NCBI GenBank assembly: GCA_900544605.1
Contig: UQVP01000009.1
Location: forward strand, 1-33,210
DNA: 33,210 nt
Reading direction: 5' to 3'
Source: an uncultured Mycoplasmatota bacterium
GTDB taxonomy: Bacteria > Bacillota_I > Bacilli_A > RF39 > UBA660
The notes under the pieces are model-generated. The model was not told where the DNA came from. It did no database searches and saw nothing but the letters and a program-made list of their open reading frames with translations. Both the position numbers and the translations under genes were made by a program. This document shows positions 24,003 through 32,403 of this stretch, in pieces (position 1 is the stretch's first letter; each line of letters starts with the position of its first letter).

Positions 24003-24050
24003 GTATCAAGTTGATATTATTCGAACTAGTTCATTTAGTTCGTTTTTTAA
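24003..24050 (+). repeat. 48-bp direct repeat, copy 2
   Basis: The second copy of the tRNA-3'-end-plus-terminator repeat, without any tRNA gene in front of it. Together with copy 1 it brackets the small RNA/peptide module. Confidence 0.9.
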
Positions 24051-24072
24051 TAGTTTATTTTATAAAAAGTAA

Positions 24073-24121
24073 AAAGTTATTCCATTGTGCCGAATAACTT
24101 TAATTTAGTTATTTTTTTTTT
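24073..24121. other. overlapping inverted repeats with T-runs
   Basis: AAAGTTATTC (24073-24082) is perfectly complementary to GAATAACTTT (24092-24101), and AATAACT (24093-24099) can instead pair with AGTTATT (24107-24113), which is followed by ten T. The two hairpins exclude each other. Either they are terminators for opposite strands or an attenuator-like switch before the gene at 24165. Confidence 0.5.
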
Positions 24122-24164
24122 AGAAAAAATAAGGTATACTATATATAGAATAGAGGTGGTAAAG

Positions 24165-25760
24165 GTGATACTTAGAAAACCGTATGCATTTTTAATTAAA
24201 CATTTTAAGTTAATTCATTTTATCATGGCGTTATGTATGGGAGTTTTATTATATCAAACTACCATTTTACAAAATTTCTTTAATGAATTTGCTAATTCTA
24301 CACAAGTTATTGTAGATACAGATATTGCTAATGTATTGTTAGGTGGATATATATATATATTCCCTGTATTAGTTGTTATAATGTCACTTATCGTATTAGT
24401 TCTTATGTCATTAAAGGATAAACCTAAATTATATTATTTGTTAAATATTGTTGTTTATATAGCTTTAATAGTCCTTTATATATATGCATCATCAACAATT
24501 GGAACAATGCAGAAAGAAATTGTTGATGAAAGAATCGTTCGTGCAATTAGAGATTTACTTAATTTAGGATTTATTATCCAACTTTATACTTTATTTATTT
24601 CACTTATAAGAAGTGTAGGTATTGATGTTAAAAAGTTTGATTTTAGAGAAGATGCTGAAGCTTTAAATTTAAACGTCGGTGATAATGAAGAATTTGAAGT
24701 TAATATTGAATTTGATTCACAAACTTTAAAAAGAAATATTAAAAGACAATATCGTGATTTTAAATATTATTTTGTAGAAAACAAGTATTTTCTTATATCT
24801 ATTTTAGCAATCCTAGTTGCTTTATTTTCTATTTCTATAATAAAAAATATTACTAGTACAACTAAAAAGTATAACGTTAATCAAGTGTTTAGTGTTGTAG
24901 GATATAATATGGCTATAGAAAACGCTTATTTGGTTGACACAGATACTAAACTAAATAAAGTTACTGATGATGAAAATAGTTTAGTGGTAGTTAAATTTAA
25001 AATAAGAACATTAAATAAGACTGAAAAATTTGTTTTTGGTAAACTTGCATTACAAATAGGTAATACTAAATATTATCATAATAATAAGTTTGCTAGTGCG
25101 GTAACAGATTTAGGAACATCTTATATAAATCAAAAATTAACTGATGAGTTTCAAGAATTTGTTCTTGTTTATGAGATACCTAGTTTCTTAGAAAAAAACG
25201 AAATGAAATTAGTTTATACAGAACAACTAGTAAGAGGAATGTTTAATAATAAGACAGATGATAAAATAATTCCTATAATAGTTACTAACTTAAAAGAAAA
25301 AAAAGATGAAGAAAAAATTATGCTTAATCAAGAGTATACATTTGGTGGGGGACTATTAAATAGTTATGGATTAAAATTTAGTGAATTATCATTAAATAGT
25401 ACTTATCATATAGATTATCAAGTTTGTGTAAATAATGGCAATGAATGTTACAATTATTATGAGGTTGTCCAACCAAAATTAAGTGGTAATGTTGATAAAG
25501 CTATTTTGAAAGTAGCAGGAGAATTAAATACACCTGAAAATGGAAATATTAAAACACTTGATAAGCTTATTACTTCTTTTGGTAGTCTAGTTTATAAAAT
25601 AAATGGAGTAGAAAAAAAATACCAATTGAAAGATCAATATAATAAAACACATGATGATGGTAATTATTATTTTGAAATAAATAAAGAAATATTAAATGCA
25701 GAAGAAGTAAATTTAGTTTTAGATGTTAGAAATAATAAATATATAATTAAAATAAAATAG
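24165..25760 (+). CDS. multi-span membrane protein with large C-terminal domain, unknown function
   Basis: 531 residues from GTG 24165 (GAGGTGG 5 nt upstream; -10 TATACT near 24135). Membrane spans are predicted at about residues 15-33, 62-84, 91-110, 135-155 and 205-223; the remaining 300 residues follow the last span and look like a beta-rich extracellular domain (residues 240-531). There are no catalytic motifs that I recognise. It lies just ahead of a signal-peptide protein and the Tad-like genes in the same direction, 9 nt from the next gene, which suggests a role at the cell surface. An open frame reaching back to 24087 runs through the terminator-like repeats and is rejected. Confidence 0.75.
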   Translation: MILRKPYAFLIKHFKLIHFIMALCMGVLLYQTTILQNFFNEFANSTQVIVDTDIANVLLGGYIYIFPVLVVIMSLIVLVLMSLKDKPKLYYLLNIVVYIALIVLYIYASSTIGTMQKEIVDERIVRAIRDLLNLGFIIQLYTLFISLIRSVGIDVKKFDFREDAEALNLNVGDNEEFEVNIEFDSQTLKRNIKRQYRDFKYYFVENKYFLISILAILVALFSISIIKNITSTTKKYNVNQVFSVVGYNMAIENAYLVDTDTKLNKVTDDENSLVVVKFKIRTLNKTEKFVFGKLALQIGNTKYYHNNKFASAVTDLGTSYINQKLTDEFQEFVLVYEIPSFLEKNEMKLVYTEQLVRGMFNNKTDDKIIPIIVTNLKEKKDEEKIMLNQEYTFGGGLLNSYGLKFSELSLNSTYHIDYQVCVNNGNECYNYYEVVQPKLSGNVDKAILKVAGELNTPENGNIKTLDKLITSFGSLVYKINGVEKKYQLKDQYNKTHDDGNYYFEINKEILNAEEVNLVLDVRNNKYIIKIK

Positions 25761-25769
25761 GAGGCACAT

Positions 25770-26432
25770 ATGAAAAAGTTTATTAAAATAATTTTGTTTA
25801 TATTTTTTATGATACTTCCTATTAAGGCTTTTGGAGCATGTAGTGTTGATGACAAGGTTCGTTATTTATCACTTGCTTCTAATATCACAACTAGTTATGA
25901 TTATACTGAAGTTAATGATAAAGTTACTTTTTCAATAACTATTCATAATGTTCATAAAGATTTAGTTGTAAAAGATAATGTTAATAATAGAAGCTATAGT
26001 AGTAATAGAAATGATTTAAATAACTATACAGTTTCTAATTTAAAAGATGGAACTAATTATTCATTTAGTATATATGCAAAAAGTACAGATTGTTCTTACA
26101 AATTATTAAATACTGTTTATGTTAATTTACCTAAATACAATAAATATTATAAAGATTCAGCTTGTACTGGGGTGGAAAGTTATAATTTATGCCAAAGATG
26201 GGGAGAAATAGGTGATATAAATTATGAAACTTTTAAATCGAAAGTAGAAGAATACAAAAATAAATCTGATGTTTCAGATGAAATAAAAGATGATGATTTA
26301 AAAACAACATCAATAATTGAAATATTAGGAGATTTTTGGGCAAAATATTATTTATATATTACAATTGGAACAATCGTCTTATTAGCACCAGTAATAATTA
26401 TTGTGAAAAAGAAAAATAAATATGATTTTTAA
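25770..26432 (+). CDS. secreted, C-terminally anchored surface protein
   Basis: 220 residues. It has a signal peptide (MKKFIKIILFIFFMILPIKAFG, quoted in part: KKFIKIILFIFFMIL) with likely cleavage after AFG or FGA, then about 105 residues of beta-strand pattern resembling an Ig or fibronectin type III fold (residues 30-125). A cysteine-containing linker (Cys24, Cys100 and others could form disulfides) follows, then a membrane span (about 192-213) with KKKNKYDF at the cytoplasmic end. A strong AGGAGG lies before ATG 25770. It is probably cotranscribed with the preceding gene. Function unknown. Confidence 0.8.
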   Translation: MKKFIKIILFIFFMILPIKAFGACSVDDKVRYLSLASNITTSYDYTEVNDKVTFSITIHNVHKDLVVKDNVNNRSYSSNRNDLNNYTVSNLKDGTNYSFSIYAKSTDCSYKLLNTVYVNLPKYNKYYKDSACTGVESYNLCQRWGEIGDINYETFKSKVEEYKNKSDVSDEIKDDDLKTTSIIEILGDFWAKYYLYITIGTIVLLAPVIIIVKKKNKYDF

Positions 26433-26465
26433 AGTGTAAACTTGAAAAAATAAATAAGAAAAAAA

Positions 26466-26494
26466 TTGACTATACAAAAAAAATAAATTATAAT
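26466..26494 (+). promoter_or_regulatory. sigma-A promoter of the Tad-like assembly operon
   Basis: TTGACT (26466-26471), 17 bp, TATAAT (26489-26494): the best consensus match in the window. The expected start is near 26501, and the ribosome binding site GGAGAGGG is at 26506-26513. Confidence 0.8.
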
Positions 26495-26519
26495 GTCATT
26501 AGAATGGAGAGGGTAGCGA

Positions 26520-27302
26520 ATGAAAAATTTTGGAAATTCACTAAAAAGATTTATTAAAAACAAAAATACAATTACAATTTTGGGTGTTCTTGTTATTGTT
26601 GGTTTGCTTTATTTTGGATATACTTATCAAATTAATACGCAAGTAAAACCTGTTAGAGTAGCTGTTGCTGCAACAACTATTCAACCAAGAACATTGATTA
26701 AAGATGATATGGTTACTTATATTGAGGTTCCACAATCAGCTATTACAAGTAATGTTATTAGATCTTCTGCAGCTGTTGTAGGACAATATTCAAATTATAA
26801 TACAATTATTCCTGCAGGAAGTATGTTTTATAAAGAAACAGTAATTAGTGCGGATGATTTACCAGATTCTGCTTTCGTTGATGTTAAAGAAGGTCAAAGA
26901 CCTTATCAATTCCCAGTTAGTATGGAAAGTACTTATGGAAACTCTATTTTCCCTGGTAATAGGATTGATATCTATATGAAAGCCGTAGATGATCAAGGAC
27001 AAGTGATGGTTGGAAAATTACTTGAAAATGTAGAAGTATTAGGTGTAAAAGATAGTAGTGGTAAAAATGTATTTGAAAATTCTGAGGAAAATCGCACACC
27101 AGCATATTTAATATTTGGTGTATCAGAAGAAATACATTTATTATTAAGAAAAGCTGAATATTTATATTCATATTCAGTAGAACTATTCCCAGTACCATAT
27201 GGTAGTGTAGCGCCAACTGAAGGAGATACTAAAGTAAGTACAGAATATTTAAGAAACTTTATTAATTCTAAGACTGTAAATTTACCTACAGAAGGAGCTT
27301 AG
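26520..27302 (+). CDS. cpaB: CpaB/RcpC-like pilus assembly protein (SAF domain)
   Basis: 260 residues. One N-terminal membrane helix (about 20-37) is followed by a SAF domain (VRVAVAATTIQPRTLIKDDM, in part, then AAVVGQYSNYNTIIPAG, about 46-110) and an RcpC-type domain with FPVSMESTYGNSIFPGNRIDIY (in part, about 135-155). In Tad systems CpaB/RcpC sits on the outer face of the membrane and is needed for pilus or filament assembly. Here, without an outer membrane, it would face the cell wall. It is the first gene of the assembly operon, 3 nt before cpaF. Confidence 0.88.
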   Translation: MKNFGNSLKRFIKNKNTITILGVLVIVGLLYFGYTYQINTQVKPVRVAVAATTIQPRTLIKDDMVTYIEVPQSAITSNVIRSSAAVVGQYSNYNTIIPAGSMFYKETVISADDLPDSAFVDVKEGQRPYQFPVSMESTYGNSIFPGNRIDIYMKAVDDQGQVMVGKLLENVEVLGVKDSSGKNVFENSEENRTPAYLIFGVSEEIHLLLRKAEYLYSYSVELFPVPYGSVAPTEGDTKVSTEYLRNFINSKTVNLPTEGA

Positions 27303-27305
27303 TTT

Positions 27306-28469
27306 ATGGATGAGTCAGTTTTTTCTCAAATAGACTTTGGACCATTAACACAATATTTACAGAATGATGATGTTACAGATATTTCGTACAGTAATGGGGG
27401 GCAGATTTGGTTAAAGACGCTATCTCATGGTATATTTAGAATAGAAAATCCAAACATTAATAATGCTTTTATGGAAAAATTAGCATTTCAATGTTCTAAC
27501 GTAATGGGTACAACATTTAATATGGCTCATCCTTTCTTGGATGCAGAGAGTGCAGAATTACGTTTGAACTTTGTTCATGATTCCATAGCAAAAAATGGAA
27601 TAGCAGCAGTTTTACGTAAAACTCCTGCTAAAATAAGATTACAAAAAGATAAAATTATTGCAGAAAACTATATTACAATAGAAATACATGATTTTTTAAT
27701 GAAATGTGTACAAGGACATTGTAATATTCTAGTATGTGGAGAAACTGGTTCTGGTAAAACAGAGTTTGTTAAATATTTAGGTGCTCACATTGCTGAAAAT
27801 GAAAAAATTATCACAATTGAGGATACCTTAGAGTTACATCTTGATAGAATATTTCCACATCGAGATATAGTAGCAATGAAAACAAATAATATTGCATCTT
27901 ATTCAGATGTATTAGTAACTTGTATGCGTCAGAACCCTAAGTGGATATTACTGTCCGAGGTTCGTAGCGCAGAAGCTGTTATGGCAGTTAGAAATTCTAT
28001 TTCTTCTGGACATAATATTTTGTCAACAATACATGCTGATAAGGCTAGTTCAATTCCAATGCGTATGTATAGTTTGCTTGAAACAAATCAGGATGTAGAT
28101 CAATTTGTTAAAACTATTCATAGATATGTACAACTTGGTGTTATGATAAGAGGATATCAAAGTAAACAAAGTGGTAAGTTTGTGCGTGAAATTGGTGAAG
28201 TTTGTGAGTTTTATGTAGATGACAAGACAAATGAAGCTAAGTGCAATTCTATCTATAAAAAAGGTATAGATGGAAAAGTATTTCGTAATAACCCAACTAA
28301 ATATTTACTTGATTATTTATCAGCTCAAGGGGTAATAGTTGAACCTGATGCAATTGTAAAAGAAGAAGACAAAGATAAAGAAGAAACAATAAAAAATAAT
28401 GTTGGTAACACAATTAAAGACAACGATACTGTTATTGATATTAAAGATGATGATATTATTTTTGAATAG
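27306..28469 (+). CDS. cpaF: CpaF/TadA-family secretion ATPase
   Basis: A hexameric motor ATPase that powers assembly of Tad/Flp pili. 387 residues: an N-terminal domain with the DDVTDISYSNGGQIWL strand pair (about 21-36), the Walker A motif GETGSGKT (145-152), Asp-box EDTLEL (about 172-177), Walker B ILLSEVRSAEA and the His-box STIHAD. The C-terminal 45 residues are an acidic, lysine-rich extension (KEEDKDKEETIKNN and IDIKDDD) not typical of the family, possibly a docking tail. It is 11 nt before the TadB-like gene. Confidence 0.93.
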   Translation: MDESVFSQIDFGPLTQYLQNDDVTDISYSNGGQIWLKTLSHGIFRIENPNINNAFMEKLAFQCSNVMGTTFNMAHPFLDAESAELRLNFVHDSIAKNGIAAVLRKTPAKIRLQKDKIIAENYITIEIHDFLMKCVQGHCNILVCGETGSGKTEFVKYLGAHIAENEKIITIEDTLELHLDRIFPHRDIVAMKTNNIASYSDVLVTCMRQNPKWILLSEVRSAEAVMAVRNSISSGHNILSTIHADKASSIPMRMYSLLETNQDVDQFVKTIHRYVQLGVMIRGYQSKQSGKFVREIGEVCEFYVDDKTNEAKCNSIYKKGIDGKVFRNNPTKYLLDYLSAQGVIVEPDAIVKEEDKDKEETIKNNVGNTIKDNDTVIDIKDDDIIFE

Positions 28470-28480
28470 GAGGGTTATAT

Positions 28481-29383
28481 ATGGAATTATTTATATTTAT
28501 AGCAATAGCACTAATAATAATATTTATTTTAGTGTATAGAAAAAGTTCTGGACAGAATGCATATAAATATATAATTAACACAGTAAGTGGTGTATATAAT
28601 AAATATGCTCCTTATTCATTTAAGCATGTAAGAGAAAAAGTAAAAGAGTTAGGACAAGAATATACTCCAAAACAATATACAACACAAGTATTAATATTTG
28701 CAGCTGGGGCATTTGGTGTATCCTACCTATACTTTTATAACATAATTGTTTCAATTATATATGCCCTTTTTGCTATAGCAACAGTACCTTATCTTGCTTA
28801 CTTACGTTGTAAAAGATTATATAGTGAGTTTATATTTGAACAAGTTCAAGTATATACAACTAATACCATAATGGAATTTGCTACAACACAAAGCTTTGTT
28901 AAAGCATTAGAAGGTGTATATCAATCAGATGTTTTAGAAGATCCTTTTAAAAGTGATGTCAAAATGATGATTGATATGGCTTATCAAAATGGTACGATTG
29001 AACAATCACTTGAATATATGAATTCAAAGTATGATTATTATGTTATAAGAAATATGCATCAGTTATTCTTACAAATAACTAATGAAGGTGCTAAAGATTC
29101 TAGTGAAGCTTTAGAGAATATGTCACTAGATATAGATATGCTTGTTGAAAATGTATATCGTGATAGAATTGATAGAGCAACATTCCATAAAAAATTCTTA
29201 CAATTTGGTTTTGTACTTTATTTAATGGTCATGTTAGTACAATTTTTATTAGGTGTATCAACATATATAACAATGTTAGATCAAATAGGAATTAGGTTAT
29301 TATTGCATGGAATCCTAATTATTAATACATATTTCTTGCTTAATGGAGAAAAATATTATAATGAGAATGTAGGTGCTGAATAA
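28481..29383 (+). CDS. TadB-like T2SSF membrane protein
   Basis: 300 residues: an N-terminal membrane span (3-20), a paired helix region at about 68-105, a cytoplasmic T2SSF domain (about 112-225; QVQVYTTNTIMEFATTQSF and MIDMAYQNGTIEQSLEYM) and two C-terminal spans. In Tad systems TadB and TadC form the inner-membrane platform on which the ATPase acts. AGGAGG lies before ATG. The stop overlaps the next gene's start by one base (TAATG). Confidence 0.88.
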   Translation: MELFIFIAIALIIIFILVYRKSSGQNAYKYIINTVSGVYNKYAPYSFKHVREKVKELGQEYTPKQYTTQVLIFAAGAFGVSYLYFYNIIVSIIYALFAIATVPYLAYLRCKRLYSEFIFEQVQVYTTNTIMEFATTQSFVKALEGVYQSDVLEDPFKSDVKMMIDMAYQNGTIEQSLEYMNSKYDYYVIRNMHQLFLQITNEGAKDSSEALENMSLDIDMLVENVYRDRIDRATFHKKFLQFGFVLYLMVMLVQFLLGVSTYITMLDQIGIRLLLHGILIINTYFLLNGEKYYNENVGAE

Positions 29384-30171
29384 TGTTGATGACGTTTGTA
29401 CTTATAGGAATTATTATTATCGTTATTCTCCATGCAAATAAAAAAATAGATTCTCATAGATTTATTACAGAAACGCAACCATATTTTGCATTTCTAAAAG
29501 AAGATGATTATGAATTCTTATTAGGTGTTAAATATGGAGATAATATTGACGTAAATAAATTATTTGGAACTAGAGTTAGAAATGCTTTAGTAGCACTTTT
29601 AGCTGTGTTTGTTATTTTAATTAATAGAATGAATTTTATGTATTTTATAGTATGTTTAATAGCAGCATTTGCTGTGTTTAAAATGCCATATATGCAATTA
29701 AAATCATTTTATAAAAGGAACCTTTATACAATAGATTTAATGTTACCATACTACTTAAAGAGTTTGGAAATATTAATTCAACACTATACTGTTCCTGTAG
29801 CGTTACGTAGAAGTATCGCTACAGCACCTGCAATTTTTAAAGATGGATTAATTAAATTAGTTGAAAAAATTGAGGCTGGTGATTCATCTGTTGATCCTTA
29901 TATGGACTTTGCTAAAATGTATCCAGTAAGAGATTCAATGCGTATGATGAGACTTTTATATCGTTTAGGTCTTGGTTCACAAGAAGATAAGCAAGAACAA
30001 TTATTAATGTTCTCTAAAACAATATCTTCACTACAAAATAAAGCACGTGAACAAAAATATAAAGATAGATTAGAAGGTATGGAAAAGAAAACAATGACTA
30101 TGTTAATGTGTACAGGAGCAGGTATTATTGTACTTTTACTACTTTCAATGATGCAAATGATTAATATTTAA
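29383..30171 (+). CDS. TadC-like T2SSF membrane protein
   Basis: 262 residues: an N-terminal span (about 1-20), two further spans near 68-100, a T2SSF core (LMLPYYLKSLEILIQHYTVPV, in part, about 115-210) and a last span (about 240-260). It pairs with TadB as the platform. The gene overlaps tadB by one base and ends 1 base before the -35 of the pilin promoter, so the assembly operon closes here without a visible terminator. Confidence 0.88.
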   Translation: MLMTFVLIGIIIIVILHANKKIDSHRFITETQPYFAFLKEDDYEFLLGVKYGDNIDVNKLFGTRVRNALVALLAVFVILINRMNFMYFIVCLIAAFAVFKMPYMQLKSFYKRNLYTIDLMLPYYLKSLEILIQHYTVPVALRRSIATAPAIFKDGLIKLVEKIEAGDSSVDPYMDFAKMYPVRDSMRMMRLLYRLGLGSQEDKQEQLLMFSKTISSLQNKAREQKYKDRLEGMEKKTMTMLMCTGAGIIVLLLLSMMQMINI

Positions 30172-30200
30172 TTGTTTCATTATAAAAACTGTGTTATAAT
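30172..30200 (+). promoter_or_regulatory. promoter of the pilin genes
   Basis: TTGTTT (30172-30177), 17 bp, TATAAT (30195-30200) with the TGn extension (30192-30194). It gives the abundant pilin a transcript of its own. Confidence 0.75.
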
Positions 30201-30228
30201 TAATTTGTAAGATTAGGAGGAATAAATT

Positions 30229-30456
30229 ATGAAAGAAGCTGCTGGAGAAGCAAATATGACTGTAATTACAATTATTTTAATTGCTGTAGTTGCTGCTGTT
30301 GCTACACCACTTGTTACTAATATGGTAAATAATAGTGCTGATAAAGCATGCTGTAATAGTTTGGGTGGATATGTAGAAGGACAAAATTGTGTAATAAAAG
30401 GTGCGACTCAAACTGTTAAAGGTATGAGAACACAATGTAAAGATAATCAAGAATAA
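30229..30456 (+). CDS. small Flp/class III-like prepilin
   Basis: 75 residues. A short leader MKEAAG is followed by EANMTVITIILIAVVAA: a glycine then a glutamate near the start of a long hydrophobic helix is the cleavage pattern of Flp and class III prepilins (cut after Gly6 by a TadV/FppA-type peptidase). The mature protein would be about 69 residues, with a soluble C-terminal end containing four cysteines (CCNSLGGYVEGQNC and TQC), which may form disulfides. AGGAGGAA lies 7 nt before ATG. The processing peptidase is not in the window. It is probably the major structural subunit. Confidence 0.82.
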   Translation: MKEAAGEANMTVITIILIAVVAAVATPLVTNMVNNSADKACCNSLGGYVEGQNCVIKGATQTVKGMRTQCKDNQE

Positions 30457-30479
30457 GTAAGCTTTAAGGAGATATTGCT

Positions 30480-30911
30480 ATGAAGGAAAGTATTAGTTAT
30501 ACATTTTTATTAGATATAATTATAGTTTTTATAGCTATATCTTTTTTTGCTATTATAAGTATTATGAGTTATAGTAAAGCTTATCGTGTTAATAGTAAGA
30601 TAGTTAATGCTATTGAAATAAATGAAGGATACAATAAGTATGCTACAGAGAAAATAGATCAAACAATAACTAGTTATGGATATCAAAGAATATCAAAAAC
30701 TTGTCCTACGAAAGATGGGCAATCTGCTATTAATACAAATAATAATAGAACCAGTGATGGTGTTTGTATTTATATGTTTGATAAAATTAATGAAGATGGG
30801 ACATATTGGTATGGAGTTTTAACTTATATGAGTTATGATTTTCCTATTGTTGGTAATTTGATTAGAATACCAGTTTATACAAAGACTATGACTATGCATT
30901 ATATGGGATAG
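30480..30911 (+). CDS. TadE/pseudopilin-like protein 1
   Basis: 143 residues: an N-terminal membrane helix (about 8-29) after MKESISYT, then a soluble domain ending FPIVGNLIRIPVYTKTMT. It is paralogous to the next gene (same helix position, SYSKAYRVNSKIVNAIE and matching C-terminal FPIVGNLIRIPV/VPVVGGILNIPV pattern). By context it is a minor pilin of the TadE/TadF kind that could cap or anchor the filament. Two cysteines (CPTKDG, VCIYM) may pair. AAGGAG lies before the ATG. Confidence 0.75.
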   Translation: MKESISYTFLLDIIIVFIAISFFAIISIMSYSKAYRVNSKIVNAIEINEGYNKYATEKIDQTITSYGYQRISKTCPTKDGQSAINTNNNRTSDGVCIYMFDKINEDGTYWYGVLTYMSYDFPIVGNLIRIPVYTKTMTMHYMG

Positions 30912-30921
30912 AAGGTGTAAT

Positions 30922-31353
30922 ATGAAGGCTGCTACTGGAAATGCAATGTTAATGAATATAATTATCGTTTTTCTTGTTATTGTAATGGCTTTACTTGTTA
31001 CATCTATAAGCTATACTAAGGCATTTCGAATAAAAAATAGAATTGTTGATATAATTGAATACTATGATGGTAATTTTAATGATGTTGGAACTAAAGCTAA
31101 TATAACTAATGAAATTAATAATAGTTTGAGTAGCGTTGGTTATAGATTAAGTGGTTCTAAAAAATGTAAAGAAATTGATAATAAAAAGGCAATTGAGCTT
31201 GCCTCTAATTATCAAGTGTGTATATACGAATATGATGATTCTACGAGAGGAAAGTACTATAAAGTTATAGCTTATATGTATTTTGATGTACCTGTAGTAG
31301 GTGGTATTTTAAATATTCCTGTTAGTGGGGAAACAAAAGTATTTTATGATTAG
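30922..31353 (+). CDS. TadE/pseudopilin-like protein 2
   Basis: 143 residues, the paralogue of the preceding gene. The leader MKAATG followed by NAMLMNIIIVFLVIVMALL has a glycine before the helix, as in prepilins. The soluble part has KKCKEID and QVCIYEYDD with two cysteines at positions matching its paralogue. It ends VPVVGGILNIPVSGETKVF. It lies 11 nt after gene 1 and 11 nt before the TadZ-like gene, so all belong to one transcript. Confidence 0.75.
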   Translation: MKAATGNAMLMNIIIVFLVIVMALLVTSISYTKAFRIKNRIVDIIEYYDGNFNDVGTKANITNEINNSLSSVGYRLSGSKKCKEIDNKKAIELASNYQVCIYEYDDSTRGKYYKVIAYMYFDVPVVGGILNIPVSGETKVFYD

Positions 31354-31364
31354 GAGGTAAAAAC

Positions 31365-32336
31365 ATGAATGTTATTGTAGCAAATAAATATAAAGAAATG
31401 CTATCAAATTTAGATATTGAAGTAATAAGAAGAATTGATGGTGTATTTCCTGCAGATGAAATAATAAAAGATTTTCAAAATTTCTTTTTCAATAAAATGA
31501 TTCTTGATATAACTGCTATAGAAAATTATCAAGATATTAAAAACATTCAAAAGTTATCTATTGCTCTTGATATGAGTAAAGTAATATTGCTTTTAGATAA
31601 TACTCCTGAAACAACTAATCCACAATATTTGTCAAGATTAATATCGATGGGAATATATAATTTTACTACTAATCAAGAAGGGTTGATGTATTTATACAAT
31701 AATCCCAATAGTTATAGGGATGTAGCACAGTATCAACAGTTTGATCAACCTATTCAAGAAGGTCAACCTAAAGAAAGAATAGTAACTAGGTATGAGACAG
31801 TTGCGCAAGCACCTGTACAGTATGGACCTAAAATTATAGGTATTAAAAGTGTTACACAACATTCTGGAGCGACAACACTAACATATATGATGTATAAGCA
31901 ATTAAAACAAAATTATCAAGTGCTACCAATTGAGGTAGATAAAAGAGACTTTGTTTATTACAATGATAAAGAAATGGTTTCAATTGACGGTAATCTTTTA
32001 GCTAAAGTTATAAATGAAAATATGAATAAAGAGGCTATTATTATTGATGTTAATAATAATGCTTCAGCAGAGGCTATGTGTCAACAAGTTTTATATTTAG
32101 TAGAACCATCGATTGTTAAATTAAATAAGCTTGTTATGACAAGACCAGCAATATTAAATGAATTAAAGAATAAAATTGTTGTTTTAAATCCTAGTATGTT
32201 GAGTGAGAGAGATATGGATGATTTTGAATATGAATCTAAATTAAAAGTATTCTTTAATATGCCACCAATTGATGATCATAAAAGAAGTGATGTATTAAAT
32301 GAATTGTTGCAAAAATTAGGTTTTAGCAGACAATAA
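31365..32336 (+). CDS. CpaE/TadZ-like protein with altered P-loop
   Basis: 323 residues. The N-terminal part (1-105) has a receiver-like alpha/beta pattern. A Gln/Pro-rich linker (about 120-150) follows, then a MinD/ParA-type domain beginning KIIGIKSVTQHSGATTLTYM. The P-loop normally reads KGGxGK[ST]; here HSGATT keeps the glycine and TT but lacks the lysine, as in many TadZ proteins. EVDKRDF fits the switch region. TadZ places the Tad machine at the cell pole or site of assembly. AGGAGG lies before ATG. Confidence 0.8.
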   Translation: MNVIVANKYKEMLSNLDIEVIRRIDGVFPADEIIKDFQNFFFNKMILDITAIENYQDIKNIQKLSIALDMSKVILLLDNTPETTNPQYLSRLISMGIYNFTTNQEGLMYLYNNPNSYRDVAQYQQFDQPIQEGQPKERIVTRYETVAQAPVQYGPKIIGIKSVTQHSGATTLTYMMYKQLKQNYQVLPIEVDKRDFVYYNDKEMVSIDGNLLAKVINENMNKEAIIIDVNNNASAEAMCQQVLYLVEPSIVKLNKLVMTRPAILNELKNKIVVLNPSMLSERDMDDFEYESKLKVFFNMPPIDDHKRSDVLNELLQKLGFSRQ

Positions 32337-32349
32337 AATGTAAATAGTA

Positions 32350-32378
32350 TTGACAAAATATAACAAATAAAGTATCAT
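32350..32378 (+). promoter_or_regulatory. promoter of the VirB2-like gene pair
   Basis: TTGACA (32350-32355), 17 bp, TATCAT (32373-32378). It is followed by GAGGAGG and ATG 32404. Confidence 0.78.
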
Positions 32379-32403
32379 TTAGTTAGTAGAGGAGGATGCA
32401 CAT

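Noticed and set aside
24087..24164. N-terminal extension of the 531-residue membrane protein
   Set aside because: The extension runs through terminator-like repeats and the -10 box; GTG 24165 has a good ribosome binding site.
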